The notes under the pieces: model-generated
Databases searched by the model: none
The model's input: only the letters and a program-made list of their open reading frames with translations
What the model was told of the DNA's origin: nothing
Translations under genes and position numbers: made by a program
In this document: piece by piece, positions 1 through 8,191 of the stretch
How positions within the stretch are numbered: position 1 is the first letter of the stretch
Layout: each line of letters starts with the position of its first letter
Origin: Acidobacteriota bacterium
GTDB lineage: Bacteria > Acidobacteriota > Terriglobia > Terriglobales > Acidobacteriaceae
Reading direction: 5' to 3'
DNA: 64,000 nt
NCBI GenBank assembly: GCA_016196065.1
Contig: JACPYL010000012.1
Span: 186,001 to 250,000 of the forward strand

Positions 1-240
1 GAGATCCTCGTTCAGGAGATCATAGTTCAAGAGCGCACAGGTTTGCTCCCAATAGCCCAGCACCATGTTGGCAAAGTTTCCGCCTTCGGTTCCGGGAGCT
101 GCGATCTTCATTGCATCCTCCAGGTTTTGCACCCGGTAGTTCTTGAAGTACCAGTCGCGGGCCTTGCGCAGCAGGGCTTCGCGCCGCATTTCGTAAACCT
201 GGAGTTGAAGCTGCGCTTGTTCGTGGGTTGGTTTCGCCAT
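1..240 (-). CDS. Hypothetical protein, cut by the left window edge
   Basis: The first 80 residues are visible and begin MAKPTHEQAQLQLQVYEMRR. The chain is rich in charged helix-formers and has no signal peptide or membrane segment in the visible part. The ATG is preceded by a good Shine-Dalgarno sequence (AAGGAGA) about 7 bases upstream, which supports this start. It is divergent from the HxlR regulator at 483, so it is a plausible target of that regulator. I do not recognise the family, and the C-terminus lies outside the window. Confidence 0.7.
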   Translation of the reverse strand, partial: MAKPTHEQAQLQLQVYEMRREALLRKARDWYFKNYRVQNLEDAMKIAAPGTEGGNFANMVLGYWEQTCALLNYDLLNEDL

Positions 241-443
241 GATCGTTCTCCTTAATTTGATTTTCATTACTGTTGGTACGACGTTGCAGCCACTACGAGA
301 GCCGAGGTCGCTGCCGGAAATCCTCGGCGCGATCTGAGCTCTACCTGTGCAACGAAGGAGAAGGCTCAGGATCGACATTCTTTCTACCTATTTTAGGACC
401 CCATCTGCCGGGGTTTCCTCCGCGAACGAATACTATGCAATAT

Positions 444-476
444 GTCGCTTGCGTTATGCAAGTGACTTGCTAGAAT
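444..476 (+). promoter_or_regulatory. Promoter and overlapping dyads upstream of the HxlR gene
   Basis: A -35-like TTGCGT (449-454) and a -10-like TAGAAT (471-476) are separated by 16 bases. Six bases follow before the GTG at 483. Inverted repeats overlap the promoter: GTCGCTTGC and GCAAGTGAC face each other across 5 bases (444-466, one mismatch), and GCAAGT-G-ACTTGC (458-470) is a perfect dyad. TATGCAA also occurs twice, 21 bp apart (434 and 455). HxlR-type regulators bind dyads near their own promoters, so autoregulation is a reasonable inference. Confidence 0.5.
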
Positions 477-482
477 AGCAAT

Positions 483-917
483 GTGCCCAGGCCAAGGCGC
501 GGCTCCGCCCGCCGTTCGGGATGTCCGCTGAATGCTTCGATCGAGATGCTGGGGGACCGCTGGTCGTTGCTAATCATCCGCGACATGATGCTGCGCGGTT
601 CGAAAACCTACAAAGAATTTCTGCATTCCCACGAACGAATCGCCACCAATATTCTTGCGGAACGTTTGCAGCGGCTCATCTCCTACGGGATTATTTCTGT
701 GGAGCCGGATCCGGAGGATGGGCGCAAACAGATTTACTTGCTAACTCAAAAAGGGATTGACCTCGCGCCCGTCCTGACGGAGATGGTGCTCTGGGCTTCG
801 GCGCACGAAGAAACTGGCAACCAGGCGCTGGTTCAACTCATGCGAACGGATCGAACGAAGTTTCTGATGGGCATCCGCCAGCGTTGGGCCGAGGCTACAA
901 AACACAACAACGCTTAG
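483..917 (+). CDS. HxlR-family winged-helix transcriptional regulator
   Basis: This is a 144-residue protein of usual HxlR length. The block CPLNASIEMLGDRWSLLIIR at residues 14-33 is the family signature; Cys14 is the position that senses redox or electrophile stress in some members. A winged helix follows (residues about 25-95, including the segment TNILAERLQRL). The start is GTG, 6 bases after a -10-like hexamer and without a Shine-Dalgarno sequence, so translation is probably leaderless. The effector is unknown. The divergent gene at 1-240 is the likely target besides itself. Confidence 0.9.
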   Translation: MPRPRRGSARRSGCPLNASIEMLGDRWSLLIIRDMMLRGSKTYKEFLHSHERIATNILAERLQRLISYGIISVEPDPEDGRKQIYLLTQKGIDLAPVLTEMVLWASAHEETGNQALVQLMRTDRTKFLMGIRQRWAEATKHNNA

Positions 918-918
918 T

Positions 919-3720
919 TCAGTTATTTGCCGGTGAGGATTCCGCCGGCACGAAGTCGCTGAGCGTAAGCACTGCCTGCACCGTACCGTCTTTAATGTCG
1001 GCTTTCAAGCGGAAGCCGAGCTTGCGGCAGATTGCTTGCATGTCTCGATTCTCGGCGAGGATCGTAGATTCGACGCTCACCAACTTTTCAGCGCGGGCGA
1101 CTTCGATCAGTCGGCAGAACAGTTCCGTTCCTAATCCTTGATGTTGGAAACGATCGTCGACCAGCACGGCCATCTCGGCTTCATGGCGGCCGCGGAACTG
1201 GCTGAGGCGTCCGATCGCAATAATTTCGGGATCACCCTCGGCATTCTTCTGTTCAGCCACCAGCGCCATTTCCCGGTCGTAGTCAATGAAGCAGATGCGC
1301 GTCAGCCGTTCGTGCGCGGTGCGCTGACTCAGCTTCAGGGACTGGAAATAGCGCATGTAGACGGTGCGATCCGAAAGCGCGTGATGCAGTTTGATAAGCA
1401 AGGGTTCGTCTTCAGGACGGATGGGGCGGAACAGAATCTCCTTGCCATTTTTCATGGTCCCGGCGCGGACGTATTGCTTGGGGTAGGGCCGAATAGCGAG
1501 GCGAGGCAGTTGTTCCTCCTTCGCATCCTGCGGATAGACAATGACGCGGGCGTCGAGAGCGATCAGACGCTCGGGCGAAGCCAGCAGTGGATTGATGTCG
1601 ATCTCCCGGATCCAGCGCTGTTCGACGACGAGTTGGCTGAAACGCACCAGCAGGTCTTCGAGCGCGCCCATGTCGATGGCTTTGCGTCCGCGCACACCCT
1701 GTAGAGCGGCAAAGATCTTCGTCTGCTCCATCACGCGGCGCGCCAGCGTGGTATTGAGAGGAGGCAGGGACAGAGCGCGGTCCTTAAAAACCTCTACCAG
1801 TTGTCCGCCGGTGCCGAAGAGCAGAACCGGCCCAAACTGCGCGTCCACCGAGCTGCCGAGAATCAGTTCGTAGCCGTCCGCACGGATGAAGGGCTGCACC
1901 GTGACTCCCTGAAAACTATCGGCGCCGGCTTTTTCTCGGACGGACGATTCAATTTCCCGCCACGCGCGCTTTACGGCTGCGGCGCCGCTCAGGTTCAACT
2001 TCACGCCGCCAACATCTGTCTTGTGTGTGATTGTGTGGGAAAGCAATTTCAGGACGACCGGATAGCCCAACTTTTCTGCCTGCGCGGCTGCTTCATCCTC
2101 GGAATGCGCCTCGAGTGTAGGCGCGGTAGGGATCCCGTAACAGGCCAGCAACTCTTTCGATTCCGGCTCGGTCAGCAGCGTGCGGCCAGTCTGTCGCACG
2201 GTTTCGATGAGGGCCTCAGCGCGGGTGCGATCTGGCCCCTCGGCGCCTTGGGGCAACAAGGGAGTTTCATACAGGCCGCGAAGAAGATAGCTGTAACGCC
2301 ACATGTAGTAGAAAATCCGGGCCGCGGTGTCGGGATAGGAAAACGTGGGGATGCCGGCGCGATTCAGGATCGCCATCCCGTCAGTCATTTCGCCGCCACC
2401 CATCCACGTAGCGAGCACGGGTTTGCCAAGGCCGGTCGCGAAGGGAACCAATTTCTCAGCCGTCACGGTTGGATGCGACATTCCTTGCGGGCAGGTAATC
2501 GCCAGCACGCCGTCATTGCTGGGATCGTTGGCGACGATCTCGATCACCTTGGCGTACTTATCGGGCAGAGCGTCGCCGAGGATGTCGACAGGGTTATTGT
2601 GGCTCCAGTGAGATGGCAGCAGCTGGTTAAGCTGATCCATGGTCTCCGGAGAAAGCTGGGCGAGTTCGCCGCCGGCGGCGATGATGGAATCGGCGGCAAG
2701 CACTCCGGGGCCTCCGGCATTGGTGACGACGGCGAGGCGTGGTCCCTTGGGCCGGGGCTGCTTCGAGAGAACCTCGGCCATGTAGAACAGGTCGGCGATG
2801 GTGTTGACGCGGAGCACGCCACAACGAAGAAAGGCCGCATCCAGCACTTCGTCGCTGCCGGCGAGTGTTCCCGTGTGCGAGGCAGCAGCATGGGCGGCGG
2901 CTTCGGTGCGTCCAGCTTTGATCACGATGATCGGCTTGGTGAGCGAGACTTCGCGCGCCGCAGACAGGAACGAGCGAGCATCTCCGACGGACTCCATGTA
3001 CATGACGATGGAGTGCGTCCGCGGATCGCTGCCCAGGTAGTCGATCAAGTCTCCCCATCCCACATCGAGCATGGAGCCGACCGAAACGAAGGCGCTGAAG
3101 CCGACGAGTTCCTGCTTTGCCCAATCGAGAATCGCGGTACACAACGCGCCGCTCTGGCTGATGAACGCCACATTGCCCGGCCGCGCCAGATGATGCGAGG
3201 CAAAAGTTGCGTTGAGGCCGGTAATCGGGTTCATGATGCCGAGACAATTCGGACCGATGACGCGCATCCCACTGTCGCCGAGCTGGGCCAGAATCTGGCG
3301 TTCCAGTTCTTTGCCGTGATCCCCGTGTTCTTTGAATCCCGCCGAGATTACGATGGCGCCTTTGACGCCAGCCGCTACGCACTGTGCGATGACTGCAGGC
3401 ACGGTTTCTGCGGGCGTGGCGATGACGGCGAGATCGACCTGTTCCGGGATCTCCTGCACGGTCGGGTAAGCCTTGATGCCGAGCACGTTACTGCGTCTTT
3501 CACTGACCGGGTAGACGGCGCCGCCGAAGGGGCTGCTGAGCAAGCTCCATAGGATCGCGCGTCCGACACTGCCTTCGCGGTCGGTCGCTCCGATCACCGC
3601 GACGCCGTGCGGGTTGAAGATTGCATCCAGGGGGTGGCCCTCACCCCTGATTTTCTTGGATTTAGTCTGCGCGGGGTTGGATTCCGGCTTTCGATCGCGC
3701 TTCGGGATGCTCATGGCCAC
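919..3720 (-). CDS. ADP-forming acyl-CoA synthetase fused to a GNAT acetyltransferase
   Basis: This 933-residue fusion has a CoA-binding Rossmann domain ([11 protein letters not shown], residues 40-50), a succinyl-CoA-ligase-like domain with SHTGTLAG (His282, the position phosphorylated in ADP-forming acetyl-CoA synthetases), an ATP-grasp domain (about 490-720) and a C-terminal GNAT domain (about 755-930) with the acetyl-CoA loop [12 protein letters not shown]. The architecture matches PatZ/Pat-type protein lysine acetyltransferases, which control enzymes such as acetyl-CoA synthetase. The intact SHTG motif leaves genuine acyl-CoA ligase activity possible. The start is GTG at 3720 or ATG at 3714. 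The gene stands alone, convergent with the HxlR gene one base away. Confidence 0.9.
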   Translation of the reverse strand: MAMSIPKRDRKPESNPAQTKSKKIRGEGHPLDAIFNPHGVAVIGATDREGSVGRAILWSLLSSPFGGAVYPVSERRSNVLGIKAYPTVQEIPEQVDLAVIATPAETVPAVIAQCVAAGVKGAIVISAGFKEHGDHGKELERQILAQLGDSGMRVIGPNCLGIMNPITGLNATFASHHLARPGNVAFISQSGALCTAILDWAKQELVGFSAFVSVGSMLDVGWGDLIDYLGSDPRTHSIVMYMESVGDARSFLSAAREVSLTKPIIVIKAGRTEAAAHAAASHTGTLAGSDEVLDAAFLRCGVLRVNTIADLFYMAEVLSKQPRPKGPRLAVVTNAGGPGVLAADSIIAAGGELAQLSPETMDQLNQLLPSHWSHNNPVDILGDALPDKYAKVIEIVANDPSNDGVLAITCPQGMSHPTVTAEKLVPFATGLGKPVLATWMGGGEMTDGMAILNRAGIPTFSYPDTAARIFYYMWRYSYLLRGLYETPLLPQGAEGPDRTRAEALIETVRQTGRTLLTEPESKELLACYGIPTAPTLEAHSEDEAAAQAEKLGYPVVLKLLSHTITHKTDVGGVKLNLSGAAAVKRAWREIESSVREKAGADSFQGVTVQPFIRADGYELILGSSVDAQFGPVLLFGTGGQLVEVFKDRALSLPPLNTTLARRVMEQTKIFAALQGVRGRKAIDMGALEDLLVRFSQLVVEQRWIREIDINPLLASPERLIALDARVIVYPQDAKEEQLPRLAIRPYPKQYVRAGTMKNGKEILFRPIRPEDEPLLIKLHHALSDRTVYMRYFQSLKLSQRTAHERLTRICFIDYDREMALVAEQKNAEGDPEIIAIGRLSQFRGRHEAEMAVLVDDRFQHQGLGTELFCRLIEVARAEKLVSVESTILAENRDMQAICRKLGFRLKADIKDGTVQAVLTLSDFVPAESSPANN

Positions 3721-3798
3721 TCAGTTTACGCCACAGGTGGGCAAGGGTCTGTGATGTTGCGCACTGCATTTCCGGGGCGTTCGTCACTTTATTGGCGC

Positions 3799-3827
3799 TT
3801 GGAAAAGGCCAATTCGTGATCTACAAT
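3799..3827 (+). promoter_or_regulatory. Sigma-70-type promoter for the MXKDX gene
   Basis: TTGGAA (3799-3804) and TACAAT (3822-3827) are 17 bases apart, close to the sigma-70 consensus. They lie about 90 bases upstream of the ATG at 3916. Confidence 0.55.
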
Positions 3828-3915
3828 TCCGCCTACTCGGGGACAATCCATGATGATTCAGCACCCCGGGATTCGTGCGTCTTGCGCACGAAGTAGTGCT
3901 CAAGGAGCGTCTCAA

Positions 3916-4131
3916 ATGAAGAAACTGCTCACATTGATGTTTGCGCTTGCCCTCTCCGTGTCCTTGTCGTCGTTCGCCCTCGCCCAGGACAAGATGGACC
4001 ACGACAAGATGGACAAAAAAGAAGACAAGATGGAGAAGAAGGAAAAGAAGCACCACCATAAGAAAGAAAAGAAAGAGAAGAAGGACGAGATGAAGCACGA
4101 CGACATGAAGAAAGACGAAATGAAGAAGTAG
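3916..4131 (+). CDS. Secreted pentapeptide MXKDX-repeat protein
   Basis: The ATG at 3916 has AAGGAG 8 bases upstream, which decides against the earlier in-frame ATG at 3850. The 71-residue product starts with a signal peptide (MKKLLTLMFALALSVSLSSF, cleavage likely after ALA). It then consists almost only of Met, Lys, Asp, Glu and His in MxKxx units such as MDHDK, MDKKE, MEKKE and MKKDE. This matches the exported pentapeptide MXKDX repeat family, whose function is unknown; the Met/His/Asp content suggests metal binding. It has its own promoter and terminator and is monocistronic. Confidence 0.8.
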   Translation: MKKLLTLMFALALSVSLSSFALAQDKMDHDKMDKKEDKMEKKEKKHHHKKEKKEKKDEMKHDDMKKDEMKK

Positions 4132-4158
4132 TAGTCCGATCCTTTCTTGCGGGTGCCA

Positions 4159-4183
4159 CCCCGGCTTTAGGCCGGGGGTTTTT
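4159..4183 (+). terminator. Rho-independent terminator after the MXKDX gene
   Basis: A seven-base GC stem (CCCCGGC/GCCGGGG) with loop TTTAG is followed by a T run at 4179-4183. It starts 28 bases after the stop codon. Confidence 0.8.
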
Positions 4184-4309
4184 ATTGGAGTGAACTTTGC
4201 CGGGACGCCAGACTCCCTTCGAACCGTGTTAAAATTTGTTGCGCGGAAAAATCATTCTTCCGGCTCGCGACGCGCGAAATCTCTCCAACCGGCAACCAGG
4301 GACTGAACA

Positions 4310-5362
4310 GTGGCTCAGAATCCGAACGCCCAGAACGGTCCTATCACCTACGCCGACGCCGGCGTTGATATCACACGGGCCAATCGCACCAAGCAGCGCA
4401 TCAAGTATCTCGCTCATAAGACCTTCACGCGCGGCGTGTTGAGCGAGATCGGCGGCTTTGGCGGGCTATTTTCCGTCGACAAGAAGTATGTCGATCCGGT
4501 GCTGGTTTCGAGCGTGGATGGTGTTGGTACCAAGCTGAAGGTTGCCTTTGAAATGAAGATGCACCACACCATCGGCGCCGACCTGGTGAACCACTGCGTC
4601 AACGATATTGCCGTGCAGGGCGCAGCGCCCATGTTTTTCATGGACTACCTCGCCACCGGCAAGCTGGAACCGGAAGTGGCCGAGAAAGTGGTCGAAGGTC
4701 TGGCCGAAGCCTGCAAGCACAATGGATGCGCCCTGATCGGCGGCGAGACTGCCGAGATGCCCGGCTTTTATGACCAGGGCGAATACGACTTGGCCGGGTT
4801 CATTGTCGGGGTAGTGGAACGCGACAAGATTATCAACGGCAAGACGGTCGAGATCGGCGACATCGTGCTCGGACTTCCCTCGAACGGCCTGCATACGAAC
4901 GGCTATTCGCTGGCCCGCAAGCTGCTGTTCGATGTGGCTGGATACACGGTCGACACGTTTGTCAGCGAGATCAAGAACAAAGTGGGCAACGAGTTGATGC
5001 GTCCGCACAAGAGCTACTGGCCGATCATCAAGAAGATGATCGCCGGCGAGTGCGTAGCGGCGCTGGCACACATCACAGGCGGAGGCATCACCGAGAACCT
5101 GCCGCGCGTATTGCCACGCGGAACCGCTGCAGTGATTGAGCGCGGAACATGGCCGATCCCGCCGCTGTTTGAGCATCTGCAAAAACTGGGAAACGTCGCG
5201 GATGATGAGATGTTGCGGACGTTCAACATGGGCATCGGCATGTTGATGGTGGTCCCGGCAAAAAAATTCAAGAAGGCGGAAACGCTGCTCGATCGTGCCG
5301 GAGAGAAGTTCTATAGCGTCGGACGAATCGTCAAGGGCGACCGCAAAGTGATGTACAGCTAG
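4310..5362 (+). CDS. purM: Phosphoribosylformylglycinamidine cyclo-ligase (AIR synthetase)
   Basis: PurM converts FGAM to AIR with ATP in cytosolic purine synthesis. The 350-residue length is typical. The N-terminal ATP-binding half has DGVGTKLKVA and the segment NHCVNDIAVQGAAPMFFMDY; the C-terminal half has AHITGGGITENLPRVLP. The start is GTG with a weak AGGGA upstream, and the next residues (MAQNPNAQNG) suit a flexible N-terminus. It is followed by purN after a 99-base palindromic spacer, and the two genes probably form an operon. Confidence 0.95.
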   Translation: MAQNPNAQNGPITYADAGVDITRANRTKQRIKYLAHKTFTRGVLSEIGGFGGLFSVDKKYVDPVLVSSVDGVGTKLKVAFEMKMHHTIGADLVNHCVNDIAVQGAAPMFFMDYLATGKLEPEVAEKVVEGLAEACKHNGCALIGGETAEMPGFYDQGEYDLAGFIVGVVERDKIINGKTVEIGDIVLGLPSNGLHTNGYSLARKLLFDVAGYTVDTFVSEIKNKVGNELMRPHKSYWPIIKKMIAGECVAALAHITGGGITENLPRVLPRGTAAVIERGTWPIPPLFEHLQKLGNVADDEMLRTFNMGIGMLMVVPAKKFKKAETLLDRAGEKFYSVGRIVKGDRKVMYS

Positions 5363-5456
5363 GTCAAAGGTGAGAGGTCAGATTGCAGAGGTGAGACCCA
5401 ACCTCAACCGCCTTGGATTCTTACCTCTGCAATTTGACCTCTGACTTCTGCAATTG
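5361..5456. repeat. Inverted-repeat element, family A, copy 1
   Basis: The left arm (5369-5396, core GAGGTCAGATTGCAGAGGT) and the right arm (5421-5456) are nearly complementary and fill the purM-purN spacer directly after the purM stop. Two other copies lie at 6062-6174 and 49247-49326. As RNA this would fold into a long hairpin. Confidence 0.8.
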
Positions 5457-5461
5457 TTTCC

Positions 5462-6064
5462 ATGAAAAACCTCGGCATCCTCCTTTCCGGACGCGGCTCG
5501 AACTTCGTCGCCATTGCCAACAGCATTGACGCGGGACGGATTCCCGATGCTCGGATTGCTATCGTGATCTCCAACCGCACAGACGCCCCGGGCGTGGAGA
5601 CGGCTCGCGAGCGAGGATTGAAAGCGCTGGTGATTCCGTCCAAGGGGAAAGACCGTCAGGCGCACGACCGCGAAGTGGTGGCGGCGTTGCAGGAACACGC
5701 GGTCGATGTGATTTGTCTTGCCGGATACATGCGTCTGCTTTCGCCCTGGTTCGTACAGCAGTTCCCGCAGCGCATTCTGAATATTCATCCCTCGCTTCTG
5801 CCCGCGTTCCCCGGACTCGAAGCGCAACACCAGGCCTTTGCCTACGGAGTGAAATTTTCCGGATGCACCGTGCATTTCGTCGATGAAGAGCTCGACCACG
5901 GCGCGATCATCGTGCAGAAAACCGTGCCCGTGCTCGACACGGACGATGAGCACACGCTGGCGGAGCGCATCCTGGCGCAGGAGCACGTTGCTTATTCGGA
6001 AGCGATCAAGATAGTGCTGGAAGGAAAATGCAAGGTCGTGGGACGCAGGCTCTTGCAAGGTTAG
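5462..6064 (+). CDS. purN: Phosphoribosylglycinamide formyltransferase
   Basis: PurN transfers a formyl group from 10-formyl-tetrahydrofolate to GAR in purine synthesis. The 200-residue product has the N-terminal phosphate-binding LLSGRGSNF and the catalytic Asn-His pair in NIHPSLLPAFPG (about residue 108). The catalytic Asp is in ELDHGAII. The ATG lies just after the family A repeat, with no strong Shine-Dalgarno sequence, and the stop codon borders the next repeat copy. Confidence 0.95.
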   Translation: MKNLGILLSGRGSNFVAIANSIDAGRIPDARIAIVISNRTDAPGVETARERGLKALVIPSKGKDRQAHDREVVAALQEHAVDVICLAGYMRLLSPWFVQQFPQRILNIHPSLLPAFPGLEAQHQAFAYGVKFSGCTVHFVDEELDHGAIIVQKTVPVLDTDDEHTLAERILAQEHVAYSEAIKIVLEGKCKVVGRRLLQG

Positions 6065-6174
6065 AGGTGAGAGGTCAGATTGCAGAGGTGAAACCTGACG
6101 GTACAAAAGTCTGTTGAGAACCTTCTGGTTTTCACCTCTGCAATCTGACCTCTCACCTCTCACCTCTGACCTTA
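6062..6174. repeat. Inverted-repeat element, family A, copy 2
   Basis: This copy lies between the convergent purN and the gene at 6176. The left arm (6062-6095) and right arm (6127-6174) pair over GAGGTCAGATTGCAGAGGTG and extend into AAACC/GGTTT. The unit CACCTCT is repeated at the right. The position between two stop codons suits a bidirectional terminator or mRNA 3'-end hairpin. Confidence 0.8.
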
Positions 6175-6175
6175 A

Positions 6176-6772
6176 TCACATCAGCAGTTCGCCGGTTTTC
6201 CGAAACAGCGGGTACTGCATATCCACCAATTCGTTTTTCACCCGATTTAATCCGAACACGCACTCCTCGAATTTGCTGGAAAGCTGGGCGAAGAGCGGCG
6301 CGACTTTCGCGTACTCGAAATATTCAAATTTGGAAACGATGTAGTAGCTTTCCTTGCCCGCCTTCATCCATTCAACAAAATTCTCTAGCCTCTGCTTGCG
6401 CAGGCGGTAGTGATTGATGCTCTCCGGAAACATTCCGGCAAAAAACAGAGTGTAGTCACCGATGTGTTTGCGAACCTGGCGCTCGCGGTCGAAGGAGGGC
6501 GCGGGGCCGTACACAGGATCTGACTCAAGCAGCATTTCACCGACATCGTTCAATGGTTTTCCGGCGGAGCTGCGGATCTTGTAGAGTTGTTCGGCGTCGC
6601 AGAATTCCGCGAGCAGGTGCGCGACATAGCTGATGATTTGCGGGTCGCGGATGCCAATCTCCTCGGCATAGTGCCGTCCTACAAGGTCGACAAACAGCTG
6701 CTCCAATGGATGCGATTCGCCAGCCATATCCGGGCCCCCTACTCCCTTGTCCGATGCACCTGGAACGTCCAT
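6176..6772 (-). CDS. Conserved hypothetical protein
   Basis: This is a 198-residue soluble protein without signal peptide or membrane segments. It is mostly alpha-helical, rich in aromatic and charged residues, with blocks such as HYAEEIGIRDPQIISYVAHL and FAGMFPESINHYRLRK. The start at 6772 is chosen because AAGGGAG lies 8 bases upstream; a later ATG (6727) has no such signal. It stands alone, convergent with purN. I do not recognise the family. Confidence 0.75.
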   Translation of the reverse strand: MDVPGASDKGVGGPDMAGESHPLEQLFVDLVGRHYAEEIGIRDPQIISYVAHLLAEFCDAEQLYKIRSSAGKPLNDVGEMLLESDPVYGPAPSFDRERQVRKHIGDYTLFFAGMFPESINHYRLRKQRLENFVEWMKAGKESYYIVSKFEYFEYAKVAPLFAQLSSKFEECVFGLNRVKNELVDMQYPLFRKTGELLM

Positions 6773-6959
6773 CGGACGCTCCCTTTGGACCGATTAGATA
6801 CCGCACATCGGTTTTGAATACAAGTAACTTTCGATTAGTGAACCCCTTCAGATATTTAGAGGTGGGCGAGATGCGATAAGTTATCTCTGAACATTGTTGG
6901 CACTTGATCGTGCCGGCTGCTAATCACGCGAATCGCGAAGATGTCGTAATCTATTTCCT

Positions 6960-7031
6960 CGCAGTCGCAGAGGCCGGGGTTTGCCTCGTCTCTGCGCACA
7001 CAGGAGACGCGGCAAGGCGCGTCGCTACGGG
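6960..7031. repeat. Palindromic intergenic repeat (GAGACGCGGCAAG type)
   Basis: The stretch holds CCGGGGTTTGCCTCGTCTCTG followed by GGAGACGCGGCAAGGCGCGTC. These are degenerate inverted copies of a unit that recurs more cleanly at 25,772-25,858. It lies upstream of the RidA gene. Confidence 0.5.
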
Positions 7032-7054
7032 GAATTTAATTTGGAGGAGCATTT

Positions 7055-7450
7055 ATGGAACGCCGCAACATTTCAGGTTCATCGCCATTTGAGCCGGTGG
7101 TGGGATATTCGCGCGCGGTGCGCGTGGGTGGATATATCCATGTGTCTGGTACGACGGCAACTGGGCCAGACGGGAAAATCATCGGTATCGGCGACGTCTA
7201 CGCGCAAGCCGTGCAAACTATCAAGAACATCGAAACCGCCTTGGCGAAGGCAGGCGCTTCACTGAAAGACGTGGTGCGCACCCGCATGTTCATCGTCAAC
7301 AGGGGAGACAGTGATGCGGTGGGGAAGGCGCACGGGGAGTTCTTCGGTGCCATTCGCCCAACGACGAGCATGCTGGTGATCAGCGCGCTGATCTCGCCGG
7401 AGATGCTGGTGGAAATTGAAGCCGAGGCGATCGTAGCGGAAGCGAAGTGA
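7055..7450 (+). CDS. RidA/YjgF-family reactive enamine/imine deaminase-like protein
   Basis: RidA proteins hydrolyse reactive 2-aminoacrylate and related imines made by PLP enzymes. The 131-residue length, [12 protein letters not shown], the Arg in [10 protein letters not shown] (the position that contacts the substrate carboxylate) and the C-terminal [11 protein letters not shown] fit the family. GGAGGAG 9 bases upstream of the ATG gives a firm start. It is a lone gene, convergent with the lysine-rich protein. The exact substrate cannot be told from sequence. Confidence 0.9.
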   Translation: MERRNISGSSPFEPVVGYSRAVRVGGYIHVSGTTATGPDGKIIGIGDVYAQAVQTIKNIETALAKAGASLKDVVRTRMFIVNRGDSDAVGKAHGEFFGAIRPTTSMLVISALISPEMLVEIEAEAIVAEAK

Positions 7451-7455
7451 GTGAC

Positions 7456-7481
7456 GGGAAGCCGGCGAGAACCGGCTTCCC
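7456..7481. terminator. Bidirectional hairpin between convergent genes
   Basis: A perfect ten-base stem GGGAAGCCGG/CCGGCTTCCC with a 6-base loop lies between the stops of the RidA and histone-like genes. There is no T run, so it is a terminator-like stem rather than a classical terminator. Confidence 0.5.
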
Positions 7482-7497
7482 CACAAATGGATGAGAG

Positions 7498-7917
7498 TTA
7501 GCGGCGACGGCCCTTCTTGGCCGATTTCTTTTTCGCAGCTTTCTTGGCAGGTTTCTTCGCCGCTTTTTTCTTAGCGGGTTTTTTCGCTGCCTTCTTTTTC
7601 TTTTTGGCGGGCGCCTTCTTCTTCGCCGGCTTCTTGGCTGCTTTCTTTTTTGCCGGAGCTTTTTTCTTGGCAGGCTTCTTCGCTGGCGCTTTCTTCGGTG
7701 CGGGCTTGCTTCCTCCGCCACCGCCAACCGGCGCGGGTGGAGGCGCGATCACGGGCTCAGGTTCCGAGCCGGGACGATCTTCCATCATGCCGGATTCTTC
7801 TTCCTCTTCTTCTTCCTCGTCGAAGTTCTCTTCCAGCGATTCGCCATAGGCGCCGCTGTCGCTGTATTCGTCCATTTCATCATCCCGGCCCCAGAGGGTC
7901 CGATCATCGAAGCGCAT
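7498..7917 (-). CDS. Histone H1-like lysine/alanine-rich protein with an acidic N-terminus
   Basis: The start at 7917 is set by AGGAGG 6 bases upstream. The 139-residue product has an acidic N-terminal part (residues 1-50, with a run of eight Glu), a Pro/Gly linker (50-70) and a tail of AKKPAKKKAP-type units ending KKGRRR. The tail resembles eukaryotic H1 tails and bacterial Hc1/BpH1-like DNA-binding proteins. A role in DNA compaction is an inference; the acidic head might neutralise the tail or recruit partners. The tail repeats make the DNA itself internally repetitive. Confidence 0.75.
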   Translation of the reverse strand: MRFDDRTLWGRDDEMDEYSDSGAYGESLEENFDEEEEEEEESGMMEDRPGSEPEPVIAPPPAPVGGGGGSKPAPKKAPAKKPAKKKAPAKKKAAKKPAKKKAPAKKKKKAAKKPAKKKAAKKPAKKAAKKKSAKKGRRR

Positions 7918-8191
7918 AGTTCCTCCTGCAGATTTTTTGGTGGCCACCGGGCATATTGCGCCGGAGCCCAGGAAAATTAAGACTACTCTCTCGCCGAATC
8001 TATACCAGATCGCGCAATGGCGCGCGATTATAGCATGGCAAATTTCATCCGAGAGTATCGTGCATCCGGGGCGTTTTGGCGAGGAAAATCCGGAAAGGGA
8101 TAATCCGTCTTGGGTAGGGCGAAAGACCCCCGGTCGTGCCGTCGATTCGAGGCAACCTAAGGCGAAGACAAGGCGAAGCCGCTTCGGAACT

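Noticed and set aside
1801-3552. 583-codon open frame on the plus strand opposite the acyl-CoA synthetase gene
   Set aside because: It is an antisense frame in GC-rich coding DNA. The minus-strand protein has clear domains throughout, and the plus-strand product has none.
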